Translations under genes and position numbers: made by a program
The notes under the pieces: model-generated
Told to the model about the DNA's origin: nothing
Seen by the model: only the letters and a program-made list of their open reading frames with translations
The model's database searches: none
Part shown: positions 1 through 6,427 of the stretch, piece after piece
Layout: each line of letters begins with the position of its first letter
Position numbering within the stretch: the first letter of the stretch is position 1
Source: an uncultured Ruminococcus sp.
GTDB taxonomy: Bacteria > Bacillota > Clostridia > Oscillospirales > Acutalibacteraceae
Assembly: GCA_902767175.1 (NCBI GenBank)
Contig: CACXGH010000018.1
Span: forward strand, 1-9,680
Reading direction: 5' to 3'
Length of the DNA stretch: 9,680 bases

Positions 1-900
1 CGTGCAGAGGAGATAGAACGCCTTATCGCTAAAACCTCTGTCTTAGCTGCAAAGGCAGTACTCGGCGGCGGTGATGTCCGTTCTCAGCTTGAGACACTCA
101 GGGATAAAAACCTCACCCTGCAAAAGGAGCTTGCCGATATAATAAAGAGCTTCGGATTTCCCGAAAATTACCTTGAGCCTTGGTACAAATGTCCTGACTG
201 CAAGGACAGAGGCGACATTGACGGCAAAATGTGCTCATGTATGAAAAAACTGCTCCGACAGATATCCTACGACAGACTTAACCGTATTTCTCCGCTTGAG
301 CTTTGCGATTTTGACAGCTTTTCACTTGAGTATTACCCCAAAACACCAAAGGACAGCAGCGGACGCAGCCCTTATGATATTATGAAAAGGGTACTCGCTG
401 TATGCAGAGGCTATGCACGGGATTTTACACCAATGTCAAAAAGCCTGCTTTTTCAGGGCGCACCGGGACTCGGAAAGACCCATCTATCCCTTGCAATAGC
501 CCGTGAAGTCATAGACAAGGGCTATGGAGTTGTATATGTCTCCGCACCTGCACTGATAAATAAGCTTGCCAAGGAAAGCTTTGACTACGGCAGCAAGTCT
601 GACGATATACCTACCGTGCAGACACTCTCGGAATGCGACCTGCTGATAATAGACGACCTCGGTACGGAATTCGGCACAAGATTTTCCGTATCCTCAGTCT
701 ATAATATAATAAATACCCGTGTGATAATGTCAAAGCCTACAATAATCAGCACAAACCTTACGTTCAAGGAGCTTGAAGAAACATATAATTCAAGAATAAT
801 CTCACGAATGATAGGCACGCTCCACAGAGTTGTATTCACGGGCAGCGATGTGCGGCAGTTAAAGCGCAGAATGCCCGTACCAAAACCCGACAGCGAATAA
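1..900 (+). CDS. DnaC/DnaI-like AAA+ helicase loader (5' end outside the window)
   Basis: The reading frame is open from base 1 to the TAA at 898-900, so the start lies to the left and 299 codons are visible. The ATG at 229 falls inside the zinc-binding motif and is not the true start. Numbering visible codons, Cys64, Cys67, Cys78 and Cys80 form a CxxC...CxC cluster typical of clostridial DnaC/DnaI-type loaders. An AAA+ ATPase follows: Walker A GAPGLGKTH (about residues 153-161), Walker B LLIIDDLG (214-221), sensor 1 ISTNLT (about 249), and Arg residues in SRIISRM as sensor 2/arginine finger candidates. Proteins of this family load the replicative helicase DnaB onto DNA in the cytoplasm. In Firmicutes the gene often follows a dnaD-type gene, which would lie outside the window. 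An IstB-type transposition ATPase is the main alternative, but the N-terminal Cys cluster and the absence of a transposase in view favour a helicase loader. Confidence 0.85.
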   Translation, partial: RAEEIERLIAKTSVLAAKAVLGGGDVRSQLETLRDKNLTLQKELADIIKSFGFPENYLEPWYKCPDCKDRGDIDGKMCSCMKKLLRQISYDRLNRISPLELCDFDSFSLEYYPKTPKDSSGRSPYDIMKRVLAVCRGYARDFTPMSKSLLFQGAPGLGKTHLSLAIAREVIDKGYGVVYVSAPALINKLAKESFDYGSKSDDIPTVQTLSECDLLIIDDLGTEFGTRFSVSSVYNIINTRVIMSKPTIISTNLTFKELEETYNSRIISRMIGTLHRVVFTGSDVRQLKRRMPVPKPDSE

Positions 901-980
901 TAAGCCAGACCGCCTGCAGCACCTGCGGCACGGAATAAGTCATGTTTATCCGTGATGAATAACAAAAAGGAGACTTTACT

Positions 981-1835
981 ATGTCAAAGATACTTCTCAG
1001 CGCAGACAGCACCTGTGATATCTCAGGTCAGCTCCTTGAAAGCACGGGAGCAAAGCTATATCCTCTGCATATAATTCTCGGTGAAAAAAGCTATAAGGAC
1101 GGTGTAGATATCACTCCCGATGATATATATGCCAATTTCAGGGCAACGGGAACACTGCCTAAAACGGCAGCTATAAACGTACAGGAATATATCGACTATT
1201 TCAAGCCCTATATTGATGAAGGCTATGACGTTGTACATATCAATCTCGGCTCGGCTCTGTCAAGCTCCTATCAGAACTGTGTCACGGCAGCAGAAAAGCT
1301 TGGCGGTCATCTGTTCCCGGTAAATTCCTGCAATCTGTCCTCAGGCTCCGGACATCTTGTAATTGAAGCGTCAAAGCTGATAAAGCAGGGACTTACAGCG
1401 CAGGAGATATCAGATGAATTAAAAAGGCTCGTCCCCAAATGTCATGCAAGCTTTGTAATAGATAAGCTCGACTATCTCCGTGCAGGCGGAAGATGTTCCA
1501 CCCTTGCAATGCTCGGTGCAAACCTTCTTCGCATAAAACCGAGTATTTATGTCAATAATTCAGACGGATCTATGACAGTGGGCAAGAAATACAGAGGAAC
1601 ACTTGAAAAGGTACTTGTCACATACGTTCATGAGAAACTTGAACAGTATGATAAAATACGCAGCGAACGTATTTTTGTCACCCATGCAGGAATAGGTGAG
1701 AAGTTTATCGAAATAGTACGCAATGAGGTCGAAAAGCTCCATTTCTTCAGCAACATCTTTGTTGAAAGAGCAAGCTGCACTATCTCATCACACTGCGGTC
1801 CCGGCACAATCGGCATTCTCTTCATGACCGAATGA
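981..1835 (+). CDS. DegV family fatty-acid-binding protein
   Basis: This 284-residue protein has the usual DegV length. An AAAGGAG site lies 8 bases before the ATG. DegV hallmarks are visible in order: SADSTCDI near the N-terminus (7-14), the NLGSALSSSYQ segment (88-98) that in relatives helps bind the lipid carboxylate, FVIDKLDYLRAGGR (158-171), LGANLLRIKPSIYV (178-191), and a C-terminal SSHCGPGTIGILF (269-281). DegV/FakB proteins bind one fatty acid and, where a FakA kinase is present, present it for phosphorylation into phospholipid synthesis. No fakA is in the window, so the partner is unknown. The protein is rich in cysteines (Cys12, 100, 117, 154, 172, 266, 272), some inside the signature motifs, which is unusual but fits a strict anaerobe. 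It follows the helicase-loader gene by 80 bp with no convincing terminator between, so co-transcription is possible. Confidence 0.93.
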   Translation: MSKILLSADSTCDISGQLLESTGAKLYPLHIILGEKSYKDGVDITPDDIYANFRATGTLPKTAAINVQEYIDYFKPYIDEGYDVVHINLGSALSSSYQNCVTAAEKLGGHLFPVNSCNLSSGSGHLVIEASKLIKQGLTAQEISDELKRLVPKCHASFVIDKLDYLRAGGRCSTLAMLGANLLRIKPSIYVNNSDGSMTVGKKYRGTLEKVLVTYVHEKLEQYDKIRSERIFVTHAGIGEKFIEIVRNEVEKLHFFSNIFVERASCTISSHCGPGTIGILFMTE

Positions 1836-1850
1836 ACAGGTGCGTGACCG

Positions 1851-1869
1851 CAGCGGAGTGCCTCCGCTG
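1851..1869. repeat. Perfect 8-bp hairpin after degV
   Basis: CAGCGGAG and CTCCGCTG form a perfect stem around a 3-base loop, 15 bases after the degV stop. No T-run follows, so it is not a canonical terminator alone. It may protect the 3' end or act together with the next hairpin. Confidence 0.6.
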
Positions 1870-1905
1870 TCGATTCGCGTTGCAAGAAATGATGTGCGGT
1901 ACTTC

Positions 1906-1954
1906 ATTGACCGCGCCGAAAGAAATGTGATAGTGACGGTCAATATTTTTTTTT
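1906..1954 (+). terminator. Possible intrinsic terminator of the degV transcript
   Basis: ATTGACCG (1906-1913) and CGGTCAAT (1937-1944) are perfect inverted repeats, followed almost at once by a run of nine T (1946-1954). The 23-base loop is long and the stem only 8 bp, so this is weaker than a textbook terminator. Position and T-run still make it the best candidate for ending the degV transcript. Confidence 0.55.
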
Positions 1955-1984
1955 AAAGCAATATTTGTTTTCAAAACGACGGGT

Positions 1985-2004
1985 GCAGGGAGCTTGCTCC
2001 CTGC
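1985..2004. repeat. Palindromic hairpin in the rnr leader
   Basis: GCAGGGAGC and GCTCCCTGC form a 9-bp perfect inverted repeat with only two bases between them (in practice an 8-bp stem with a CTTG loop). There is no T-run. It looks like a REP-type hairpin and lies about 80 bp before the RNase R start. Confidence 0.65.
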
Positions 2005-2012
2005 CGAGGGGT

Positions 2013-2065
2013 TCAGGGGGCGAGGAGCCCCCTGACGAGGAGCCCCCTGACGATGAGCCCCTGAC
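2013..2065. repeat. GC-rich stem partner plus three tandem 15-bp units before rnr
   Basis: GAGGAGCCCCCTGAC occurs twice in perfect tandem (2022-2036, 2037-2051). A third, degenerate 14-base copy lacks one C (2052-2065). The preceding TCAGGGGGC (2013-2021) is complementary to GCCCCCTGA in both perfect copies and to most of it in the third. One 5' arm therefore has three possible partners. The array ends just before the AAGAAAGG ribosome binding site of RNase R (about 2067-2074). The units probably arose by replication slippage of a hairpin repeat; an effect on rnr translation is possible but unproven. Confidence 0.8.
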
Positions 2066-2083
2066 TAAGAAAGGTAAAAAAAT

Positions 2084-4225
2084 ATGAAACAGGAAGATAA
2101 CGAAATTGTAATGCAGGCTTTAGAGAGAAAGACAGAGCCTGCCGATAGAAAAGCTCTTATGCTTGAGACGGGACTTGAACCGAATGCATTCAATAATGCT
2201 GTCGCTTACCTTGAAGCAGCCGGCGATATTGTCCGTGTTGACGGCAAAAAAAGTATTGCTCCTGCCGCTCAGGCAGGATACTATAAAGGAACAGTCGTTA
2301 GACTGAATAAGAACTTCCTTTTTGTCACACCCGATGAAAGCTCTCTTGATGATGTTTTCGTCTTTGCTTCTGACTCTAAGGGCGCTATGCCCGGAGACAG
2401 AGTGCTGCTGAGAAACATCACCGAAAGCGATAAGGGCTTGTCGGGTATTATTGATAAACTGCTTGAAAAGGGCAGCAGAATAATTACGGGTGTGATAGAA
2501 CGTGAACGGGGCAGAACAGGACAAGCCTATATTGTCCCTGACGGCGGAATAGGCTATTCGCTTAAAATCGTAAAGGGCGGAGAGCTTAAAAGCAAAAACG
2601 GCGATAAGGTCAAGGCGGCTATTGCCTTCGACCGGAAGACAAAGCATATAAATGCCCGTGTAATACACATATACGGCAGGGCTGACAGCGCAAAGGTATG
2701 CTCAGATGCTATTATAGACTCCAACGGCATACCTTCTAAATTCACTGTAGCCGTAAAACATCAGGCTGCTAAAAAAGCTGCCGAGCCTATTACGGACGAG
2801 GAAATTGCAAAACGCCTTGACCTGCGTGATGAGGCAATATTCACGATTGACGGTGCCGATGCCAAGGATCTTGATGATGCTATATCCGTGAAAAAACTTG
2901 ATGACGGCTTTGAGCTTGGCGTGCATATCGCTGATGTATCACACTATGTTACAGAGGGCAGCCTTCTTGATGAAGCCGCCCGTGACAGGGGTACTTCCGT
3001 TTATTTTGCGGACAGGGTCATCCCTATGCTGCCCGTTGAAATATCTAACGGCTGCTGTTCACTCAATGCAGGTGTGAAAAAGCTGACCTTCTCATGCATT
3101 ATGAAGCTTGACAAAAAGGGCGAGCTTATTGACTACCGCTTTGAAAAAAGTGTTATCGTCTCTAAAGTAAGAGGTGTATACACCGAGGTCAATTCTATTC
3201 TTGACGGTACTGCAGACGACAGCATTAAAGAAAAATATTCTCCCGTAACGGATACGATATTTGTCGGTCAGGAGCTTGCAGAGCTTCTGAAAGCCCGTTC
3301 AAAACAGCGAGGTGAGCTTGAGATAGACACAACCGAACTGAAATTCGTGCTTGACGAGAGAGGAGTATGCGTTGACGTATCCGAAAGGGAAAGAGGACAG
3401 GCAGAAGAACTTATCGAGCAGTTTATGATCGCCGCAAACCGTTCTGCGGCACTTTATGCGAAAAGTGCGCTGATACCCTTTGTATACCGTGTACATGAAG
3501 CTCCCGAACCTGAAAGACTTGAAACACTCTCGGAGCTTGCCGCTGCCTGCGGTTTTCAGACAAGACGGTTAAAGCAGGGTGTACGTCAGACAGACCTTGC
3601 TGAACTGATAAGCAAAGCCCGTGAAACAAAATATTCACACCTTATCTCCGCACAGGTACTCAGAACTATGGCTAAGGCAAGATACGACACACAGCCGCTC
3701 GGTCATTTCGGTCTGTCACTTGCCGATTACTGTCACTTTACCTCACCGATAAGGCGCTATCCCGACACGTCGATCCACAGGATACTGACTGCCCTTATAA
3801 GCGGCACACCCATAGACGAGATACAGTCACATTACTCAGACTTTGCAAAAGAGAGCGCCAAGACCTCATCAGACAGAGAGCTGCGTGCAATGCGTGCAGA
3901 GCGTGAAGCCGAAAAATGCTATGCTGCCGAATACATGACCTCACACATAGGTGAAGTCCACACAGGCATTGTATCGGGTGTCACAAACAAAGGACTGTTT
4001 GTTGCTCTTTCTAACGGAATAGAGGGCTTTGTAAGCCTTATTGACGACGAACACGCATTCTTTGAGTTTGACGGAACCGCAGCAACGACCGACAGAAGAA
4101 GCGGCAAAAGCTGGTCTGTCGGTGACACAATAACTATCCGTGTCATAAATGCTTCCGTACCTATGGGTACGATAGATTTTGAGATTTACAAAGAGCCGAC
4201 ACAGGCAAGCCGTTCAAGCTCATAA
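2084..4225 (+). CDS. rnr: Ribonuclease R
   Basis: This 713-residue protein is a processive 3'-5' exoribonuclease that degrades structured RNA in the cytoplasm and takes part in RNA quality control. Domain order fits the family: an N-terminal winged-helix-like region (about 5-55), two cold-shock-like domains (about 64-118 and 133-198), the RNB catalytic domain (about 240-565) and a C-terminal S1 domain (about 622-702). The catalytic metal ligands are visible in TIDGADAKDLDDAIS: Asp256, Asp262, Asp264 and Asp265. The second RNB signature, HFTSPIRRYPD, is at 551-561. The ATG has AAGAAAGG 9 bases upstream. The C-terminus ends shortly after the S1 domain, without the long Lys-rich tail of proteobacterial RNase R. 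No smpB or secG, its frequent Firmicutes neighbours, is present. The 3' end overlaps the minus-strand gene by 65 bp. Confidence 0.97.
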   Translation: MKQEDNEIVMQALERKTEPADRKALMLETGLEPNAFNNAVAYLEAAGDIVRVDGKKSIAPAAQAGYYKGTVVRLNKNFLFVTPDESSLDDVFVFASDSKGAMPGDRVLLRNITESDKGLSGIIDKLLEKGSRIITGVIERERGRTGQAYIVPDGGIGYSLKIVKGGELKSKNGDKVKAAIAFDRKTKHINARVIHIYGRADSAKVCSDAIIDSNGIPSKFTVAVKHQAAKKAAEPITDEEIAKRLDLRDEAIFTIDGADAKDLDDAISVKKLDDGFELGVHIADVSHYVTEGSLLDEAARDRGTSVYFADRVIPMLPVEISNGCCSLNAGVKKLTFSCIMKLDKKGELIDYRFEKSVIVSKVRGVYTEVNSILDGTADDSIKEKYSPVTDTIFVGQELAELLKARSKQRGELEIDTTELKFVLDERGVCVDVSERERGQAEELIEQFMIAANRSAALYAKSALIPFVYRVHEAPEPERLETLSELAAACGFQTRRLKQGVRQTDLAELISKARETKYSHLISAQVLRTMAKARYDTQPLGHFGLSLADYCHFTSPIRRYPDTSIHRILTALISGTPIDEIQSHYSDFAKESAKTSSDRELRAMRAEREAEKCYAAEYMTSHIGEVHTGIVSGVTNKGLFVALSNGIEGFVSLIDDEHAFFEFDGTAATTDRRSGKSWSVGDTITIRVINASVPMGTIDFEIYKEPTQASRSSS

Positions 4226-4613
4226 TCGTCAAAGATATTGCTTCGTTAATGTCATACGCATATCCGATATCATTTACTGCAGCACTTTCAGCGGACTGCC
4301 TGCCTGTACTGCGCACAGTCCGCTTTTTTGCGTCATCACTCAGCCACATTCGTATATATCCCTCTGTATTGTTTCTCAACCGCTGTCTGTCGGGGGTTGA
4401 AGAAAGATAAGCCTTGATCTTCTCAAGGGTACTCAACACATCAACAAAAGGGTATGTGTGTGTAAGTTCGTCATACAGCTCCTTTGTCACCGTGAATTCT
4501 CCGTTTATGGCAGGTATTGCAATAATACAGTCAGGTGTTTGTGTGTGTTTGTCTGAGCAGTGCTGTATTTCCGGACTGCCTTTTTTTTTCATAGCTCCCG
4601 TTTCTGAACTCAA
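4161..4613 (-). CDS. C-terminal part of the split replisome-organizer gene
   Basis: This frame carries the C-terminal domain belonging to the upstream minus-strand gene, displaced by one frame at a run of nine A. The recognisable part is FTVTKELYDEL...YPFVDVLSTLEKIKAYLSS...GYIRMWLSDDAKK (about residues 40-97 of this frame). It has the layout of the conserved C-terminal domain of phage replisome organizers: a first helix, YP-VDV, K-aYL, a basic patch, then I-MWL. The only initiation codon in this frame before the domain is a TTG at 4613 without a good ribosome binding site, so independent translation is unlikely. After the domain, about 53 extra residues are encoded across the RNase R terminator and the last 65 bp of rnr, and these resemble no family I know. 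With one A removed from the run, N- and C-terminal parts join into one protein of about 333 residues. Confidence 0.6.
   Translation of the reverse strand: MSSETGAMKKKGSPEIQHCSDKHTQTPDCIIAIPAINGEFTVTKELYDELTHTYPFVDVLSTLEKIKAYLSSTPDRQRLRNNTEGYIRMWLSDDAKKRTVRSTGRQSAESAAVNDIGYAYDINEAISLTIMSLNGLPVSALCKSQNLSYP
4291..4329 (+). terminator. Intrinsic terminator of rnr
   Basis: GCGGACTG (4291-4298) and CAGTCCGC (4316-4323) form a perfect 8-bp stem followed directly by six T (4324-4329), 66 bases after the rnr stop. Read on the minus strand there is no T-run on the exit side, so it acts only for plus-strand transcripts. It lies inside the coding frame of the converging minus-strand gene. Confidence 0.85.
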
Positions 4614-5163
4614 CTACACTTACCTTACTTTTTCTTTTCTTTCCTTCACTCAACTCACCTTTACTTACCTCTGACGCAAACTCTGCACATAAAGAAACAC
4701 TGTCTTTACTTACCTCTGACGCTGACTCCGCACATAAAGAAACACTGTCTTTACTTACCTCTGACGCAGAAAGATGAACAGGGGAAACAAGCGGAACGTC
4801 TGCACAATCGGCATGAGCGTCTTTCAGTTCATATATGTCCTTGTCGCTTAGTTCGACCTGTTCAAGCTCTTCGCTGAAAAGTGTGTCCTGATGAATTGAG
4901 GGGCGGATATGATTATGCAGCTTCCAATGTCTGATAAGCACGATACCGCTTTCAAAACGGTACAGGTAACCCTTTCGGCAAAGCATGACTATATCCTTAT
5001 CGTCAGCTCCGCAAAGTCTGCCTATCATTTTCGGATTACCGACAAAGCCGTCATCATCGGCTCTCAGTATCAGATTATAATAGAAAAACTGTGCCGACAT
5101 CGGCATATCATTAAATCTGTCCGCCTCTACTATTGTTAATTTTATCATTCTCTGTGATGCCAT
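4531..5163 (-). CDS. Phage-type replisome organizer / DnaD-like protein, N-terminal part
   Basis: The ATG at 5163 is preceded by AAAGGAG at 8 bases, so this is a real start. The 210-residue product begins with a winged-helix-like domain (about 1-110) that includes MPMSAQFFYYNLILRADDDG and ESGIVLIRHWKLHNHI. This pattern is typical of prophage replisome organizers and DnaD-related helicase-loading proteins of Firmicutes, which bind DNA and help bring the helicase loader to an origin. A linker follows with a 15-residue repeat (132-146, 147-161, partial 162-168). After Glu192-Lys-Lys the frame leaves the family pattern and stops soon after; the expected C-terminal domain is in another frame. No other phage gene is nearby, so it is an orphan or a remnant. 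Function as a replication protein is inferred from domain resemblance only. As written, the gene is broken unless slippage at the A-run restores it. Confidence 0.7.
   Translation of the reverse strand: MASQRMIKLTIVEADRFNDMPMSAQFFYYNLILRADDDGFVGNPKMIGRLCGADDKDIVMLCRKGYLYRFESGIVLIRHWKLHNHIRPSIHQDTLFSEELEQVELSDKDIYELKDAHADCADVPLVSPVHLSASEVSKDSVSLCAESASEVSKDSVSLCAEFASEVSKGELSEGKKRKSKVSVVEFRNGSYEKKRQSGNTALLRQTHTNT
4581..4589 (-). other. Nine-A homopolymer at the frameshift junction
   Basis: On the minus strand the coding sequence reads TATGAAAAAAAAAGGC. With nine A the N-terminal frame reads Tyr-Glu-Lys-Lys-Arg and soon stops; with eight A it reads Tyr-Glu-Lys-Lys-Gly and continues into the C-terminal domain. 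The switch requires a net loss of one base (or gain of two). It could be an inactivating mutation, a phase-variable tract, transcriptional slippage or a sequencing error. Confidence 0.8.
4660..4767 (-). repeat. 45-bp in-frame tandem repeat in the linker
   Basis: TTTACTTACCTCTGACGC (plus-strand reading) begins at 4660, 4705 and 4750, giving a 45-bp period with about 2.4 near-identical copies. Each unit is 15 codons and encodes SASEVSKDSVSLCAE on the minus strand. It lies between the N-terminal domain and the frameshift. A unit divisible by three lets copy number vary without breaking the frame. Confidence 0.9.
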
Positions 5164-5227
5164 ATTGATTACTCCTTTGTATAATAATAAAAATAAATCC
5201 TTTCACCCTACCCTGCAAAACGCAAAA

Positions 5228-5251
5228 AATTCGACCTCTGAAGGTCGAATT
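5228..5251 (-). terminator. Terminator-like hairpin upstream of the minus-strand gene
   Basis: AATTCGACCT and AGGTCGAATT form a perfect 10-bp stem with a 4-base loop. On the minus strand the stem runs into a T tract (complement of 5224-5229), giving intrinsic-terminator form. It sits about 65 bp upstream of the ATG at 5163, with no minus-strand gene to its right within the window. It may be an attenuator in that gene's leader, a remnant of a lost gene, or a block on antisense transcripts leaving the rex promoter region. Confidence 0.75.
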
Positions 5252-5283
5252 ATCATAAGGATAATAATTTTTATATTTATCTC

Positions 5284-5313
5284 ATTATATTCACTTATTT
5301 ATTATTTACACAA
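5284..5313 (-). promoter_or_regulatory. Possible minus-strand promoter
   Basis: Read on the minus strand, TTGTGT (complement of 5308-5313) and a perfect TATAAT (complement of 5284-5289) are 18 bases apart. The -35 matches only half of the consensus. If used, it would start a transcript near 5277, upstream of the hairpin at 5228-5251, making that hairpin part of the leader of the minus-strand gene. Confidence 0.35.
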
Positions 5314-5344
5314 TGCAGGCTCACTGCATATTTTGATAATACTC

Positions 5345-5373
5345 TTTACAATTCGGGTAAAACCTGTTAAACT
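5345..5373 (+). promoter_or_regulatory. Possible rex promoter
   Basis: TTTACA (5345-5350) and TAAACT (5368-5373) are 17 bases apart, a reasonable sigma-A layout about 50 bp before the rex start. A CTGTTAA half-site (5364-5370), similar to one arm of a Rex operator, overlaps the -10. Confidence 0.4.
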
Positions 5374-5386
5374 AATAGAGGAGCAA

Positions 5387-5404
5387 ATGACAAAAAATTA
5401 ACAA
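5387..5404 (+). promoter_or_regulatory. Possible Rex operator upstream of rex
   Basis: ATGACAA-AAAA-TTAACAA fits the layout of the clostridial Rex site TTGTTAA-N4-TTAACAA. The right arm is perfect and the left arm matches 4 of 7 bases. Its position just downstream of the possible rex promoter would suit autorepression. AT-rich sequence produces such matches by chance, so confidence is modest. Confidence 0.35.
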
Positions 5405-5425
5405 TTATAAAAAGACGGTGTGTTT

Positions 5426-6073
5426 ATGAAAGATAATAAAAGCATATCAGCTCCTGTAATAAAACGTCTCCCGAGATACTACAGATTTTTAGGCGAGCTT
5501 TTGCAAAGCGGAGTGATGAGAACATCTTCCCGTGAGCTGTCTGAAAAAATGGGACTTACAGCCTCTCAGATAAGACAAGACCTCAACTGCTTCGGCGGTT
5601 TCGGTCAGCAGGGCTATGGCTATCCAGTAGAAAGCCTTTACAGAGAAATAGGTCTTATTCTTGGACTTGACAAAAGCTACAATACTGTTCTGATCGGCGC
5701 AGGAAATCTCGGAAAAGCGGTTGCACTGAGTATGTCATTTGAAAAGAGGGGCTTTCATCTTGCCGGGATTTTCGACAATGACCCCCGTAAGCTCGGTGAG
5801 GAGATAAGAGGACTGAAAGTAAAGAACACCTCAGAGCTTGAGCAGTTCTGCACCGAAAACAATATACAGGCGGCAATACTGTGCATACCGAAATACGCAG
5901 CTCCGGAAATAGCCGACAGACTATATTCTATCGGCATTCGCAGCTTCTGGAATTTCAGCCATTTTGACCCGTCTGTAAAATACAAGGATATTATAGTCGA
6001 GAATGTCCACTTAAACGACAGTCTTATGATACTCTGCTACAAAATGACAGAGAATAAAGCAATCAATTCATAA
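5426..6073 (+). CDS. rex: Redox-sensing transcriptional repressor Rex
   Basis: This is a repressor that senses the NADH/NAD+ ratio and controls fermentation and redox genes in anaerobes. The 215-residue product has the two expected domains. The N-terminal winged helix (about 10-75) includes TSSRELSEKMGLTASQIRQD, followed by the FGGFGQQGYGYPV segment typical of Rex. The C-terminal Rossmann domain has the nucleotide-binding loop GAGNLGKA (91-98) and an acidic residue after the second strand (IFDND, Asp117). The ATG at 5426 is chosen because GACGG lies 7 bases upstream; a GTG at 5420 in the same frame sits too close to that site. The gene is divergent from the split replisome gene and stands apart from its usual fermentation targets, so it is probably monocistronic. 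Confidence 0.95.
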   Translation: MKDNKSISAPVIKRLPRYYRFLGELLQSGVMRTSSRELSEKMGLTASQIRQDLNCFGGFGQQGYGYPVESLYREIGLILGLDKSYNTVLIGAGNLGKAVALSMSFEKRGFHLAGIFDNDPRKLGEEIRGLKVKNTSELEQFCTENNIQAAILCIPKYAAPEIADRLYSIGIRSFWNFSHFDPSVKYKDIIVENVHLNDSLMILCYKMTENKAINS

Positions 6074-6287
6074 TTCACAATGTGTATTGGTATTCTGTAA
6101 TAAGCTCACCCTTTTTAGCATAATGATAGACAAAGGAAACGGAGTATTTCTGCACCTTCTGTCCGGAAGCATACAGTTTCGTTATGTATAATAAGAGGGG
6201 AAGCTTTTGTACCTGAATTCTCTCCGCCAGATGCCGGCGAAGCTTCAGTGTATTCTGCGTTTCATTCGAGTCTGTTTTTCAGGAAGA

Positions 6288-6331
6288 GGTGCGGGTGTCC
6301 TGCCGATACCTCTGCCGCAGGCAGAAGCACC
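6288..6331 (+). repeat. Three-way-junction element, copy 1
   Basis: The closing stem GGTGC/GCACC (6288-6292 with 6327-6331) encloses two hairpins. The first is GGTGTC/GATACC (6294-6299 with 6305-6310, including one G-U pair); the second is TCTGCC-GCA-GGCAGA (6311-6325). The right part, with its flank to about 6348, is a divergent copy of the element at 6911-6972: TCTGCCG-AGGCAGAAGCACC is shared apart from one loop base. It lies upstream of the bofA-like gene, in the same orientation as the gene. Confidence 0.75.
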
Positions 6332-6381
6332 GACAGAGCCGACAGACGGGAAGGGGGCAGACCTTTGCTTTAAACAAAGGA

Positions 6382-6426
6382 TTTCCCCCGAGGAGTGTTT
6401 CCCCCGAGAAGAGTTTCACGAGGAGG
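6382..6426 (+). repeat. 16-bp tandem repeat ending in a ribosome binding site
   Basis: TTTCCCCCGAGGAGTG (6382-6397) is followed by TTTCCCCCGAGAAGAG (6398-6413) and a shortened TTTCACGAGGAGG (6414-6426). Each unit carries a GAG-rich, Shine-Dalgarno-like stretch, and the last supplies AGGAGG for the bofA-like gene. The C-runs of the first two units can pair with GGGGG at 6353-6357. Confidence 0.8.
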
Positions 6427-6427
6427 A

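Larger units (their letters stand above)
6074..6427. other. Structured intergenic region between rex and the bofA-like gene
   Basis: No convincing gene is seen in these 354 bases. A good sigma-A -10 (TATAAT, 6187-6192) has no matching -35. GAAGCTT (6200-6206) and AAGCTTC (6240-6246) form a 7-bp inverted repeat. The three-way-junction element follows at 6288-6331. After it, GGGGG (6353-6357) and CCCCC (6385-6389) can enclose a CCTTTG/CAAAGG hairpin (6362-6380). A 16-bp tandem repeat runs up to the next start codon. Together they would make a leader of roughly 230 bases if transcription starts near 6199. No clear terminator for rex was found. Confidence 0.6.

Noticed and set aside
4179..4674. 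Two plus-strand reading frames (73 and 86 codons)
   Set aside because: They are shadows of the minus-strand replisome-like gene, lack ribosome binding sites, and show no family pattern.
4660..4767. CRISPR-like periodic repeat
   Set aside because: The 45-bp units are contiguous, in frame with a coding sequence and have no unique spacers.
5387..5401. A tiny ATG-ACA-AAA-AAT-TAA frame with a GAGGAG site before rex
   Set aside because: A 4-residue leader peptide is too short to support, and the same bases are better read as a possible Rex site in AT-rich DNA.
6170..6177. CATACAGT, similar to a sigma-E -10 box, before the bofA-like gene
   Set aside because: No sigma-E -35 motif lies at the required spacing, so the match is treated as chance.
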